From: Chitinivibrionia bacterium
GTDB lineage: Bacteria > Fibrobacterota > Chitinivibrionia > Chitinivibrionales > Chitinivibrionaceae
Length of the DNA: 44,757 nt
NCBI GenBank assembly: GCA_009787445.1
Contig: WRFX01000004.1
Span: forward strand, 1 to 44,757
Reading direction: 5' to 3'
In this document: in pieces, positions 1-7,860 of the stretch
How the letters are laid out: each line of letters begins with the position of its first letter
How positions within the stretch are numbered: position 1 is the stretch's first letter
Notes under the pieces: generated by a model
Database searches by the model: none
Told to the model about the DNA's origin: nothing
Seen by the model: only the letters and a program-made list of their open reading frames with translations
Made by a program: the position numbers and the translations under genes

Positions 1-135
1 GTATTCTATCCAATCTATTTGCGCGTTTCCTTCAAATTTCAGCAGAGAATTAAGCAAACTGATACATAAATCCTTATGTTCTCCAAATACTTTCTTAAAC
101 AACAAATCGTTTTTCGGGTCAAGATATTTCGGCAT
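1..135 (-). CDS. Rpn family nuclease/putative transposase, N-terminal 45 residues only
   Basis: The gene runs off the left edge of the window. The visible N-terminus begins MPKYLDPKNDLLFKKVFGEH, which is the typical opening of the Rpn (recombination-promoting nuclease) / PD-(D/E)XK transposase-like family. Known members are RecA-independent recombination nucleases present in many copies in gut bacteria. A GGAGG ribosome binding site lies just ahead of the ATG at 135. The catalytic residues lie outside the window, so activity cannot be judged. It is divergent from the gene at 235. Confidence 0.75.
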   Translation of the reverse strand, partial: MPKYLDPKNDLLFKKVFGEHKDLCISLLNSLLKFEGNAQIDWIEY

Positions 136-174
136 TTTTCCTCCTTATTTATTCGTAAATATAATATTTATTTT

Positions 175-191
175 GTGCAAATAGTATATTT
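175..191 (+). promoter_or_regulatory. Promoter-like element GCAAATAGTATATTT
   Basis: This AT-rich element is preceded by TTTG and matches a pattern that recurs upstream of several genes in this window (for example 36806-36827 and 36758-36775). It lies about 43 bases before the ATG at 235. I infer that it is the core promoter of that gene. Confidence 0.35.
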
Positions 192-234
192 ATTTACGCG
201 CAATGAAAAAAACTAATATTTTGGGGGTAAAATT

Positions 235-834
235 ATGGAAATATGGGAAAAAGAATTAGCCGAAATTAGGGGCATAATGTCGGAAACCGCGAGGAAAATG
301 GCGGAAACTATGAAAGGTTTTGCTGAAATTAGAGAAATGCAAAAAGAAAACGCGAAAGAATTTGAGAAGTTGGGAAAATTTATAAAAGAAGTCAGTAAAA
401 ACGTCGACGGAATAAACAACAGCAACGGAAAAGTTGCTGAAGATTATTTTTTCAATTCTCTCTGCGCGACAAAAACTTTGGGCGGCGTGCATTTCGATAT
501 GGTAAAAAGGCATTTGAGTAATTCGATTCCGCTTGAAGACGGAAAAACTCTCGACGGAGAATATGATATTGCGCTAATAAACAAGGATTCACTCGGAATT
601 GTGGAGGTAAAATATACCGTTCATAAAAAAGACGTAGAAAATTTGGTAAAAAGACAAGTTAAGAATTTTAAGACGCTTTTTCCTATGTATTCAAAATATA
701 AATTTTATTTGGGAATTTGCGGTTTAAGTTTCAACAAACAAGCGGAAGACGCGGCAAATAAATTTGGCGTAGGAATGTTAAAATTAAACGGCGACGCGGT
801 AGAAATTCGCGATAAAAACTTAAAAATCTATTGA
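235..834 (+). CDS. Coiled-coil plus PD-(D/E)XK nuclease-like protein, function unknown
   Basis: The 199-residue protein begins with a charged helical stretch (about residues 1-60) likely to form a coiled coil. A compact alpha/beta domain follows. In it D111, E124 and K126 (pattern D...ExK in GEYDIALIN...GIVEVKYT) fit a PD-(D/E)XK nuclease fold, with E69 as a possible extra acidic residue. Similar coiled-coil plus PDDEXK proteins are common, uncharacterised and often multicopy. The start is supported by TTGGGGG seven bases ahead. It sits between an Rpn-type gene and a serine recombinase, so the flank is probably accessory DNA. DNA cleavage is inferred from the fold pattern only. Confidence 0.6.
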   Translation: MEIWEKELAEIRGIMSETARKMAETMKGFAEIREMQKENAKEFEKLGKFIKEVSKNVDGINNSNGKVAEDYFFNSLCATKTLGGVHFDMVKRHLSNSIPLEDGKTLDGEYDIALINKDSLGIVEVKYTVHKKDVENLVKRQVKNFKTLFPMYSKYKFYLGICGLSFNKQAEDAANKFGVGMLKLNGDAVEIRDKNLKIY

Positions 835-856
835 CAAAACAAAGACAATATTTTAT

Positions 857-1453
857 CTACAAATTATTTTCCACTATAAAATTTTTCAGCGTTTTTCTGT
901 GAACTTTCAATTTTCTGGCAATTTCGCGCGAAGAAAGTTTTTCATCCATCATTTTTGTTATTATGCTTTCTTTTCCCGATAATTTTTTGTTTTTTGATTT
1001 GCTTCCAAAAGGTCTTCCGAGTTTTACTCCGCTTGCTTTTAAGCGCGAAAGCGACTCTTTTGTCCTTTGCGAAATGAGATTTCTTTCGACTTCGCTTACG
1101 ACGGCGAAAATAGGGGCGATATATCTGCTAATTTGGTTTTGTTTGGGGTTAAAACTTTCTTTTATCGCTATAATGTCTATGTCGCGTTTTTCGCATCTTT
1201 CCAAAATTAGTATGAGCGAATACATCGTTCTTGAAAGCCGCGATAATTCGGAACATATTAACGAATCGCCTTTTCTGATAATTTTTAGTAATCTGCCTAA
1301 TTTTCGTTTTTCAAACGCCTCTTTTCCAGAAATTGTTTCGTTTATCCATTTGTCGATTTCTAATCCGTTTTTTGCGCAATAATTATTTATTTCAAAGCGC
1401 TGATTTTCTACGGTTTGCTTATCGGTGCTTACTCGTATATATCCATAAATCAT
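857..1453 (-). CDS. Serine recombinase/DNA invertase, Mpi/resolvase family
   Basis: The 198-residue protein opens with YGYIRVSTDKQ, the catalytic motif of small serine recombinases, with Ser9 as the likely nucleophile. The conserved SRLSR segment follows near the middle. A C-terminal helix-turn-helix lies near residues 170-192 (SSREIARKLKVHRKTL). Length and architecture match DNA invertases and resolvases such as Bacteroides Mpi, which flip promoter segments by inverting DNA between short repeats. An 8-base inverted repeat lies immediately upstream (1466-1540), between this gene and the divergent large secreted protein. Whether it acts there or elsewhere cannot be told from one orientation. 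No transposase or phage gene accompanies it. Confidence 0.9.
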   Translation of the reverse strand: MIYGYIRVSTDKQTVENQRFEINNYCAKNGLEIDKWINETISGKEAFEKRKLGRLLKIIRKGDSLICSELSRLSRTMYSLILILERCEKRDIDIIAIKESFNPKQNQISRYIAPIFAVVSEVERNLISQRTKESLSRLKASGVKLGRPFGSKSKNKKLSGKESIITKMMDEKLSSREIARKLKVHRKTLKNFIVENNL

Positions 1454-1465
1454 AATAAAAACTCC

Positions 1466-1540
1466 TTACGTTTTTTTTTTGTTAAAAAGTGGTATATATT
1501 AAAGGGTAGTATAATTTTCCACCAAACGTTATAAACGTAA
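1466..1540. repeat. Inverted repeat TTACGTTT...AAACGTAA, candidate recombinase site or operator
   Basis: TTACGTTT at 1466-1473 and its exact complement AAACGTAA at 1533-1540 bracket the promoter region between the invertase and the secreted-protein gene. The right arm also contains a tighter dyad, ACGTT-ATA-AACGT, at 1526-1538. A run of ten T (1471-1480) abuts the left arm. The arms are short, so chance is possible in AT-rich DNA. Confidence 0.4.
1510..1515 (+). promoter_or_regulatory. Candidate -10 box (TATAAT) for the large secreted protein
   Basis: A perfect TATAAT lies 49 bases ahead of the ATG at 1565 and inside the inverted repeat at 1466-1540. There is no good TTGACA at the expected spacing, so this is a weak promoter call. 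If the segment inverted, this box would point toward the invertase. Confidence 0.35.
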
Positions 1541-1564
1541 ATTAAAAGAAAGGATTTAGTTATT

Positions 1565-4500
1565 ATGAAAAAATTAAAAATCGCACTTTTTATCGCTTTT
1601 TGCGCAATATTCGCTTTTGGCGCAAATGTGGACATCAAAGATATGCGAATCGCAGTTATTTGGACTTCTTCTACGTATGTAAACGAAGAATATACGCCGA
1701 GTAACTGGAACGACAACGACTTTGAAGATTGGCAAATAGGACTTGCGCAACTTAAAATTGTGCTTTCGGCAATTCACGACGAAATACAATCAAACGGCTC
1801 GCTCGATACCGACGGCTTTGACATAAACTTTTCGCACACGGGAAGTACGGGCTTTAACAATAATCCAAATCTCCTTAAAAACGTGCGCGTTTATAAAATA
1901 GAAGATAAGGTTTCGTATGAAAAGATTGTCAATGATTTTGGCGGCGAACACCCAAACGTTATTTGTTATATTAACGCGGGAGTAAGCGCAAACGCAAACA
2001 CAGGCATATATCAGTTGTTTCAAGACGCGGCGGAACATAACGTAGGAATTTTACTCGTAGGTTCGGAATCTGCGTTTGAAGCGACAAAAATTGACCCGAC
2101 AAGAAGAATTTTCCCCGTTATGGGCGTACAAACGCAATTTCGTATGATGCTTCACGACGACGATGTTATAAACGATTTTCAGTTTTTAACGGATAACGAC
2201 CACCCCGATATGAAAATACCAGACACCGTTTATCTTACGGGCGACGGCGATGAGCAAGGGGAAATTCGCAGTAAAACCAGAAACGGAAAACTCCTTTGGA
2301 AAAGGAATTGGCAGAGCGGCATTCAGCACGAAAATTTCGGGACAAACGATATTTTGTACAAATACGGCGAATGGTCTATAAAAGCGTCTGCGGTAGAAGT
2401 CGTTAAATTGGATTATTATCCCGCCGAAATGAATTACGGAATGCATATGGAATATAACATTTATATCGCCAAAAAAGAGGGAACTAGCGGAAACGATAAC
2501 GGCGGCGAAGTTTATATACTCAACGATAAGTCGATGTCGGATTTGTATGTTAACGGCAAGTTATTTAAGAAAAAAGGCGCCCGTATAGACACTCACGATA
2601 CGTGGCCCGGACTTAAGAATGGCGAATTGGAAAAGGACTGGATTCTTTGGGTTGAAAACGAAGAAAATAACAACCAACAAGACGAAATTTTAATTTTACC
2701 AAAAGGATACAAACCATACGAATTACCCGCTTATGCCTTTGTAGGAGAAGAAAAAGACAATAGCGACCTTTGGAGTATATTTGGCGAGGGGAATACTAAG
2801 TATGACGATATGTGGAATAATTGCAATGCATCCAATGAAAATCGCGGAGGCAACAGCGCGATAGTCGCAGGCGGTTTGCGCGATTTGAGAATAGAACTTG
2901 ACACTACCAAAAGCATTTACAAAAAAATATTTGCGGGTACAGGTACAAAGACGCACAGTCATCTTTCGCAAAAATCGGGAAACGAAAAAATTGAACTTAA
3001 ATTCAGACCTTGGAGCAAATACGGAAGATTAAACGCCGACGCGGATTTATGGGCGTTTAACAACCAGTTAAAATTGGCTTCTTACGACGAAATAAGCGCA
3101 AACACAAATTTTGACACGACTAAATATTATAGCGACCATTTGGCGCAGCAAAAAGCGGGAAGAGCGGGACAAGGTTACCAGCAATATGTTATTCCGCCGA
3201 GTAACAGCAACGAATTCAGCAATATGAAACACGCCGACGAATTGCCTGCGGTTACGCAAGGTAACGGAGACCTGCAAAGATATTACAACGATTTTAAGGA
3301 CAAAAAATTCTACACAATTTCGGCTGTACAAAAGGGAACGCGGCGTTTGGCGATTATTGGTTATCAGCCGACTTATTTGCAAGATACCGAAGCGAGCAAG
3401 TATATTCTTCACGACGTTATAACTTTTATAGGTTTTGACAATTACACGCTTCCGCAGCCAAAAGTTACCATTGACGAAAAAGTTGTTGAAAACGGCAAAA
3501 CGGATACGTTAAAAAACAAAACTATCGACGAAGCGGAAGTTAAAATTACGGTCGATACCAAAACTATGGACGACGATATGAAAAAATGCACGCACAAAGT
3601 CCATTGGGAAATTTGGTACAGAAACGATGTTACATATACCCAACAACCCGACGGCGTTTTATTGGATAGCGCTTCTGTCGATTTGGATATGAATAATCTG
3701 CAAGGCGAAATATTTACTCTTTCTCTTGATAATTACAATAAGGAAAAATTAGAAATTAACGCAAGCGAAGAGTGGCTTACCGTTAAAACTTGGACAAAGC
3801 CCGAATGCGCGCCTTTTATGGAAAGCAGACATACGGAATCTAAAATTTATCGCAGCAGGCAGTTTAATCAATTACCCGCCGGATTATACGACCAGAACGC
3901 CGACGGATTTGCCGATTTTATTAGCGTTGCTTTCGATACGCTATACAGCGACGATTTGCCGACAAAACTAAAAGTAACAAGTCCTTTTAGCAGCGCAAAA
4001 ACCTTTGAAATTACGCTTGACGGCAACGAAAACGTATCAAAAGACGACCAAAAACATACGTACAGTATTACTTTAACCAAAGAACAAAGCGATATTATAG
4101 GATTTGGCACGGAATTTAACACAGGAAACTTTTTAACTTGGTCGGGGAATGACGGCGGTTTTGGAACAAAAGCAGGACAAATGGAAGATAAAATGGCTCC
4201 CGTTATTATTTCCGCTCGTCTTGAAAGACAATGCGAACAGCCCTACAACATTTTGAAAGTAGAATACAGCGAGGCGCTTCTTTCCGCCGCTCCAAAAACC
4301 GGCGCGCTTTTTAGTTTGTGGAAAGAAAATTCTACCGCTCCGACGAATATAACCGTTACCAATGGCAATAATACTTCCGGAAATATTTGGAGTTATAACG
4401 TCGCCAAAAGCGGCGGCGGAAACGTAGACCCAAAAATCGGCGAATACGGCATTAACATAAACAGTACTTTGACTCCCACTAAAATACAAGACGCCAAAGG

Positions 4501-4993
4501 CAACGAGGTAACGGTAGCAAACAACAAAAAAGTGGAAAGTAAAGATTTTGTTATTGCAGGCGATTGCTTTAAACAAATTATAACGCCTGTTCCCGGCGGG
4601 AAACTTCCAAACGACAAAGGCGATACGATTACAATTATTAAAGACCCCAAAGACCCTGTTGTTAAGGAAATTATTACGAGCGGCGGCGGAACTATAATCG
4701 TAGTTGACCCGGGAAAAAACGCCGATATTGGCAATGACACTACTTATATTACCGGCGCGGCTATTTTTGACAAAGTGGGCAATTTAGTCGCGAAAAAGGG
4801 CGAAGGCGACAATAAACTTGTCGTAAGTGTGGAAGAACTTATAGACGGAAGAAAAGTCGCGGTTATCGGCTGGAATAACAAAAACGCCGCGGGAAGAGAC
4901 GTCGGTTCGGGAACTTATTTGCTTATAGTCGAATCCAAAGCGGGAACCGAAAAGAAACCGATTAGGGTCGACCATCCGAAAAGTAAAAAGTAA
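1565..4993 (+). CDS. Very large secreted/surface protein with C-terminal FlgD-like domain
   Basis: The 1142-residue protein has a clear signal peptide (MKKLKIALFIAFCAIFAFG, cleavage near ANVD). The N-terminal part (about 20-620) begins with a Rossmann-like strand (MRIAVIWT) and ends with RLAIIGYQPTYLQDTE, loosely reminiscent of ThuA/glutamine-amidotransferase-like folds; that comparison is weak. Repetitive beta domains follow. Near residues 877-900 a MAPVIISA...LKVEYSEAL segment resembles the Ig-like repeat in the protein at 28986-32000. The last 80 or so residues (AIFDKVGNLV...GRDVGSGTYLLIVE...KPIRV) resemble FlgD Ig-like/secretion-linked C-terminal domains and match the end of that same protein. 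A ribosome binding site (GAAAGGA) precedes the ATG. I do not recognise its function. Confidence 0.8.
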   Translation: MKKLKIALFIAFCAIFAFGANVDIKDMRIAVIWTSSTYVNEEYTPSNWNDNDFEDWQIGLAQLKIVLSAIHDEIQSNGSLDTDGFDINFSHTGSTGFNNNPNLLKNVRVYKIEDKVSYEKIVNDFGGEHPNVICYINAGVSANANTGIYQLFQDAAEHNVGILLVGSESAFEATKIDPTRRIFPVMGVQTQFRMMLHDDDVINDFQFLTDNDHPDMKIPDTVYLTGDGDEQGEIRSKTRNGKLLWKRNWQSGIQHENFGTNDILYKYGEWSIKASAVEVVKLDYYPAEMNYGMHMEYNIYIAKKEGTSGNDNGGEVYILNDKSMSDLYVNGKLFKKKGARIDTHDTWPGLKNGELEKDWILWVENEENNNQQDEILILPKGYKPYELPAYAFVGEEKDNSDLWSIFGEGNTKYDDMWNNCNASNENRGGNSAIVAGGLRDLRIELDTTKSIYKKIFAGTGTKTHSHLSQKSGNEKIELKFRPWSKYGRLNADADLWAFNNQLKLASYDEISANTNFDTTKYYSDHLAQQKAGRAGQGYQQYVIPPSNSNEFSNMKHADELPAVTQGNGDLQRYYNDFKDKKFYTISAVQKGTRRLAIIGYQPTYLQDTEASKYILHDVITFIGFDNYTLPQPKVTIDEKVVENGKTDTLKNKTIDEAEVKITVDTKTMDDDMKKCTHKVHWEIWYRNDVTYTQQPDGVLLDSASVDLDMNNLQGEIFTLSLDNYNKEKLEINASEEWLTVKTWTKPECAPFMESRHTESKIYRSRQFNQLPAGLYDQNADGFADFISVAFDTLYSDDLPTKLKVTSPFSSAKTFEITLDGNENVSKDDQKHTYSITLTKEQSDIIGFGTEFNTGNFLTWSGNDGGFGTKAGQMEDKMAPVIISARLERQCEQPYNILKVEYSEALLSAAPKTGALFSLWKENSTAPTNITVTNGNNTSGNIWSYNVAKSGGGNVDPKIGEYGININSTLTPTKIQDAKGNEVTVANNKKVESKDFVIAGDCFKQIITPVPGGKLPNDKGDTITIIKDPKDPVVKEIITSGGGTIIVVDPGKNADIGNDTTYITGAAIFDKVGNLVAKKGEGDNKLVVSVEELIDGRKVAVIGWNNKNAAGRDVGSGTYLLIVESKAGTEKKPIRVDHPKSKK

Positions 4994-5015
4994 AAAACAA
5001 AGCAAACAAAAAACG

Positions 5016-5047
5016 AGAGCGGATTTTTTAAGTCCGCTCTTTTTTTT
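5016..5047. terminator. Bidirectional intrinsic terminator
   Basis: AGAGCGGA (5016-5023) pairs with TCCGCTCT (5033-5040) around a nine-base loop. A T run follows on the plus strand, and an A-rich stretch precedes it, giving a T run for the other strand. It sits between the convergent genes ending at 4993 and 5057. Confidence 0.9.
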
Positions 5048-5056
5048 ATCTTTTTT

Positions 5057-6403
5057 TTATCTCTGTTTCACCACATTGCAGGTTTTTACGCAGTTAAAGC
5101 AATATTCGCAGGTTTTTCTGTCTATTTTTATAACAATTTCTCCGTTTTCGGCTTTTTGCGAAGAAATACTATTTGTCGGACAAACGGACAAACATTCCCG
5201 TTTTTGACATTTGGAACAGATATTATTTTCGCCGCGAAGCAGAGATTTTGCCAAAGATAAATAGAGATATTTTTGCGCTTTGCCAAATTCCTTAAAAAGC
5301 GTACAAACAGTTATAAGTTCATATAAAACTTTGCACAAAAAATTTCTATATAATTCTAATTTTTGCTCTTGCGGCAATCCCGAAGTCGCCAAAAAATTGT
5401 GCGCGTCTAAAATACTATCCGTATATTCGGTTTCCATATCCCAAAATTCTTTTTCGGCGGAAATTGGCATATAAGCGGCGCGCAAATATTCTTTCGGCGT
5501 TAAAACTTTCGGCGAAATTTGCGCTTGATGTTCCAAAGGAAAACGGATTTCGCCCGTTACAAGCGTGGTTCCTACCGCGTATTCAAAAGCCGTATGAGCC
5601 GCGTCCGAAACGCCCGCGCCGATATTTGTAACCAAATTGCAGTCGGGAATAATAAAAAGTCCGTTGTTTATAAGCGATGAAAACTTAAATTTAAGGTCCC
5701 AGCAATTATTTTCTCCCGCTAAAATCAACTCGACCTGATTTACCAAAATTCGTATTCTCGTATTTTTGAGATACTTATCGTAATCCAAAGTGTTTTCGTC
5801 AATTTTACACTGCTTTTTATATTCCTGCAATTTCAACATTTTTTTGTCGTGTTTTTTCCACGCTCTTCGCCACGAAGCCCAGCCCCAAAATCCGTTTACG
5901 TCTTCGGGAAAATCGTAAACGCGCTTAAAAGAATAGGTGTTTGCCGTCGTTTTTTGCGCGCCTTCGTTAATGCCGTTTATAAGAAAAACTTTCTCTTCGT
6001 CTTTGTATTTTATAAGCAAATCCGAGCAAAATCTAAAAAAACTCGGCGCGGGCAAAGTGTCGTCTTCGAGAATTATTCCCATTTCTTCGTTTTCAAAAAA
6101 CCAATCTATCGCCGATTCCATCGCTCGTCCGCTGCCGTGATTTTTTTCGTTAAATTTTTTATGAACTTCGCAATCCCAATCGATATTTTCCAAAACGTAT
6201 TTTCGCAAATTTTCTACGTTTTCTTTTTCGCCAATTTTTCTTTCTCGCCAGCAATCCGATGAAATATACAATTTTTTCGGCTTGGATTTTTTAATCGCGT
6301 TGAAAACCTTTACGCTCGTTTCGGTTTTGGTAAAAATGCAAAACAATACGGGCATTCTTTCGTAATTTTCGTTGTCTAAAAAGTTGTTTTTAATAAGTCG
6401 CAT
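5057..6403 (-). CDS. HlpA-like glycosyltransferase fused to 2[4Fe-4S] ferredoxin domain (copy A)
   Basis: The 448-residue protein has two parts. Residues 15-200 match the nucleotide-diphospho-sugar transferase family often labelled hemolytic protein HlpA-like: KVFNAIKKSKPKKLY, SAIDWFFENEE, the GT-A acidic motif ILEDD (111-115), PSFFRFC, and WGWASWRRAWK. The C-terminus holds eight cysteines in bacterial ferredoxin order: CxxCxxxxCxxxCP (C396, C399, C404, C408), then CxxCxxCxxxC (C432, C435, C438, C442). A helical linker (FKEFGKAQKYLYLSLA) joins them. The family normally transfers sugars to surface glycans; the Fe-S tail is unexpected and its role is unknown. GGAGA lies ahead of the ATG. The paralogue at 6444-7790 lies 40 bases upstream on the same strand, probably as an operon. 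Confidence 0.8.
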   Translation of the reverse strand: MRLIKNNFLDNENYERMPVLFCIFTKTETSVKVFNAIKKSKPKKLYISSDCWRERKIGEKENVENLRKYVLENIDWDCEVHKKFNEKNHGSGRAMESAIDWFFENEEMGIILEDDTLPAPSFFRFCSDLLIKYKDEEKVFLINGINEGAQKTTANTYSFKRVYDFPEDVNGFWGWASWRRAWKKHDKKMLKLQEYKKQCKIDENTLDYDKYLKNTRIRILVNQVELILAGENNCWDLKFKFSSLINNGLFIIPDCNLVTNIGAGVSDAAHTAFEYAVGTTLVTGEIRFPLEHQAQISPKVLTPKEYLRAAYMPISAEKEFWDMETEYTDSILDAHNFLATSGLPQEQKLELYRNFLCKVLYELITVCTLFKEFGKAQKYLYLSLAKSLLRGENNICSKCQKRECLSVCPTNSISSQKAENGEIVIKIDRKTCEYCFNCVKTCNVVKQR

Positions 6404-6443
6404 ATTTTCTCCTTACTTGTTAATTTTTTTTACAATTTGCGTT

Positions 6444-7790
6444 TTACGTCGGATTTACGACGGGACACGCTCGCATACATTTGCGACAGGATTCGCAAGT
6501 ATTTTCGTTAATTTTTACAATAAATTCTTTGTCGCTATTTTGAGACGGAAAAATACAATTTGACGGGCAGGCGGACAAACATTTTCGGTCGCGGCATTTC
6601 AAACAAATGTTTTTTTCGCCTTTTAGCACGGATTCCGTTAAAGATAAATAAAAATATTTTTGCGCTTTTGCATATTCCTTAAAAAGCAAAGAATTATTTA
6701 TCAATTCAAATAAATTGTCGCCTAAAAATTGCCGATACAATTCAAGTTTTTGTTCGTTAGGAAGAAAAGACCGCGCCAAAAAGTTGTGAACGGTTAATAT
6801 TCTATCCGTAACGCAAGTTTCTATTTCCCAAAATTCTTTTGCGGCAAAATTCGGTACAAAAGCGGCGCGTATATAATCTTTCGGCGTTAAAGTTTGCGGT
6901 AAAATTTGCGGCGGATGCGAAAGCGGAAACACAATTTCGCCCGCCGTAAGATTTACGCCGACGCTGTACTTAAACACCTTGTGCGCGGACTGCGAAATAC
7001 TGCATCCGATATTCGTAACCAAATTGCAGTCGGGAACGATAAAAAGCCCGTCGGCTATCATTGTCGAAAATATTAGTTGAATATCCCAAGTGTTATTTTC
7101 GCCCGATAAAATAAATTCCATTTGGTTTGTAATATTTTTCATTCTAATTCTTTTAAGATATTCTTCATAACTTAACGTATTTTCGTTAATCTCGTTTTGT
7201 TTTTTATATTCTTGCAAATTCGACATTTTTTTGTCGTGTTTTTTCCACGCTCGTCGCCACGAAGCCCAGCCCCAAATTCCTGTAACGTCTTCCGCAAAAT
7301 CGTAAACTCTTTTGAAAGAATACGAATTTGCCGACACATTTTTTGCAGTTTCGTTTGTTCCGTTTATAAGAAAAATTTTTTCTTCGTCTTTATATTTTAC
7401 AAGCATTTCCGCGCAAAATCTAAAAAAACTCGGCGTAGGCAAACAGTCGTCTTCAAGGATTATTCCCATTTCTTCGTTTTCAAAAAACCAATCTATCGCG
7501 GCTTCTATTCCGAATCTCGTTCCGAGATTTTTGTCTTCAAATTTCGTAAAAATTTCGCAATTCCAATCAATATTATCTAAGACATATTGTCTCAAATATT
7601 GTACCTTTTCGCGCTCGCCTTCCCTGTCTTCTCGCCAGCCGTCCGAAAAAACATACAATTTATTTGGTTTGGACTTTTTTATGGCGTTAAAAACTTTTAT
7701 CGCCGTTTCGGTTTTAGAAAAAGGTATGAATAAAATCGGTACTTTTTCATATTCGCTGTTGTCAAAAACGCTGTTTTTAATCAATCTCAT
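6444..7790 (-). CDS. HlpA-like glycosyltransferase-ferredoxin fusion (copy B)
   Basis: Sister of the genes at 5057-6403 and 7861-9204, with the same architecture: family signature near the N-terminus, ILEDD motif, WGWASWRRAWK, then CxxCxxxxCxxxCP and CxxCxxCxxxCP at the C-terminus. An in-frame ATG exists at 7814, but CAGGAGA sits eight bases before the ATG at 7790. Starting at 7790 also gives the MRLIKN N-terminus shared by all three copies, so 7790 is chosen (448 residues). It is divergent from copy C across a 70-base AT-rich gap that must hold both promoters. Its second cysteine cluster ends in CP, a closer ferredoxin match than copies A and C. Confidence 0.8.
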   Translation of the reverse strand: MRLIKNSVFDNSEYEKVPILFIPFSKTETAIKVFNAIKKSKPNKLYVFSDGWREDREGEREKVQYLRQYVLDNIDWNCEIFTKFEDKNLGTRFGIEAAIDWFFENEEMGIILEDDCLPTPSFFRFCAEMLVKYKDEEKIFLINGTNETAKNVSANSYSFKRVYDFAEDVTGIWGWASWRRAWKKHDKKMSNLQEYKKQNEINENTLSYEEYLKRIRMKNITNQMEFILSGENNTWDIQLIFSTMIADGLFIVPDCNLVTNIGCSISQSAHKVFKYSVGVNLTAGEIVFPLSHPPQILPQTLTPKDYIRAAFVPNFAAKEFWEIETCVTDRILTVHNFLARSFLPNEQKLELYRQFLGDNLFELINNSLLFKEYAKAQKYFYLSLTESVLKGEKNICLKCRDRKCLSACPSNCIFPSQNSDKEFIVKINENTCESCRKCMRACPVVNPT

Positions 7791-7829
7791 CGCCAAATCT
7801 CCTGATTTTTCCATAAATTACTATAAAAA

Positions 7830-7842
7830 TATATTATTTTTG
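7830..7842 (+). promoter_or_regulatory. Promoter-like TATATTATTTTTG
   Basis: This copy of the recurring TATTATTTTTG element lies 18 bases ahead of the ATG at 7861, in the gap between two divergent glycosyltransferase genes. It contains TATTTTTG, matching the TAnnTTTG form of Bacteroidota -7 boxes. No clear upstream TTTG box is present. Confidence 0.35.
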
Positions 7843-7860
7843 TCGTCTTGGAGGGAATTT

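Noticed and set aside
831-859. TTGACA with a weak TATCTA downstream as a plus-strand promoter
   Set aside because: No plus-strand gene follows; the next gene is on the minus strand, so the match is probably chance.
7312-7860. N-terminal extension of glycosyltransferase copy C by about 180 residues
   Set aside because: The extension is antisense to copy B; GGAGGG directly precedes the ATG at 7861, and that start gives the N-terminus shared by all three copies.
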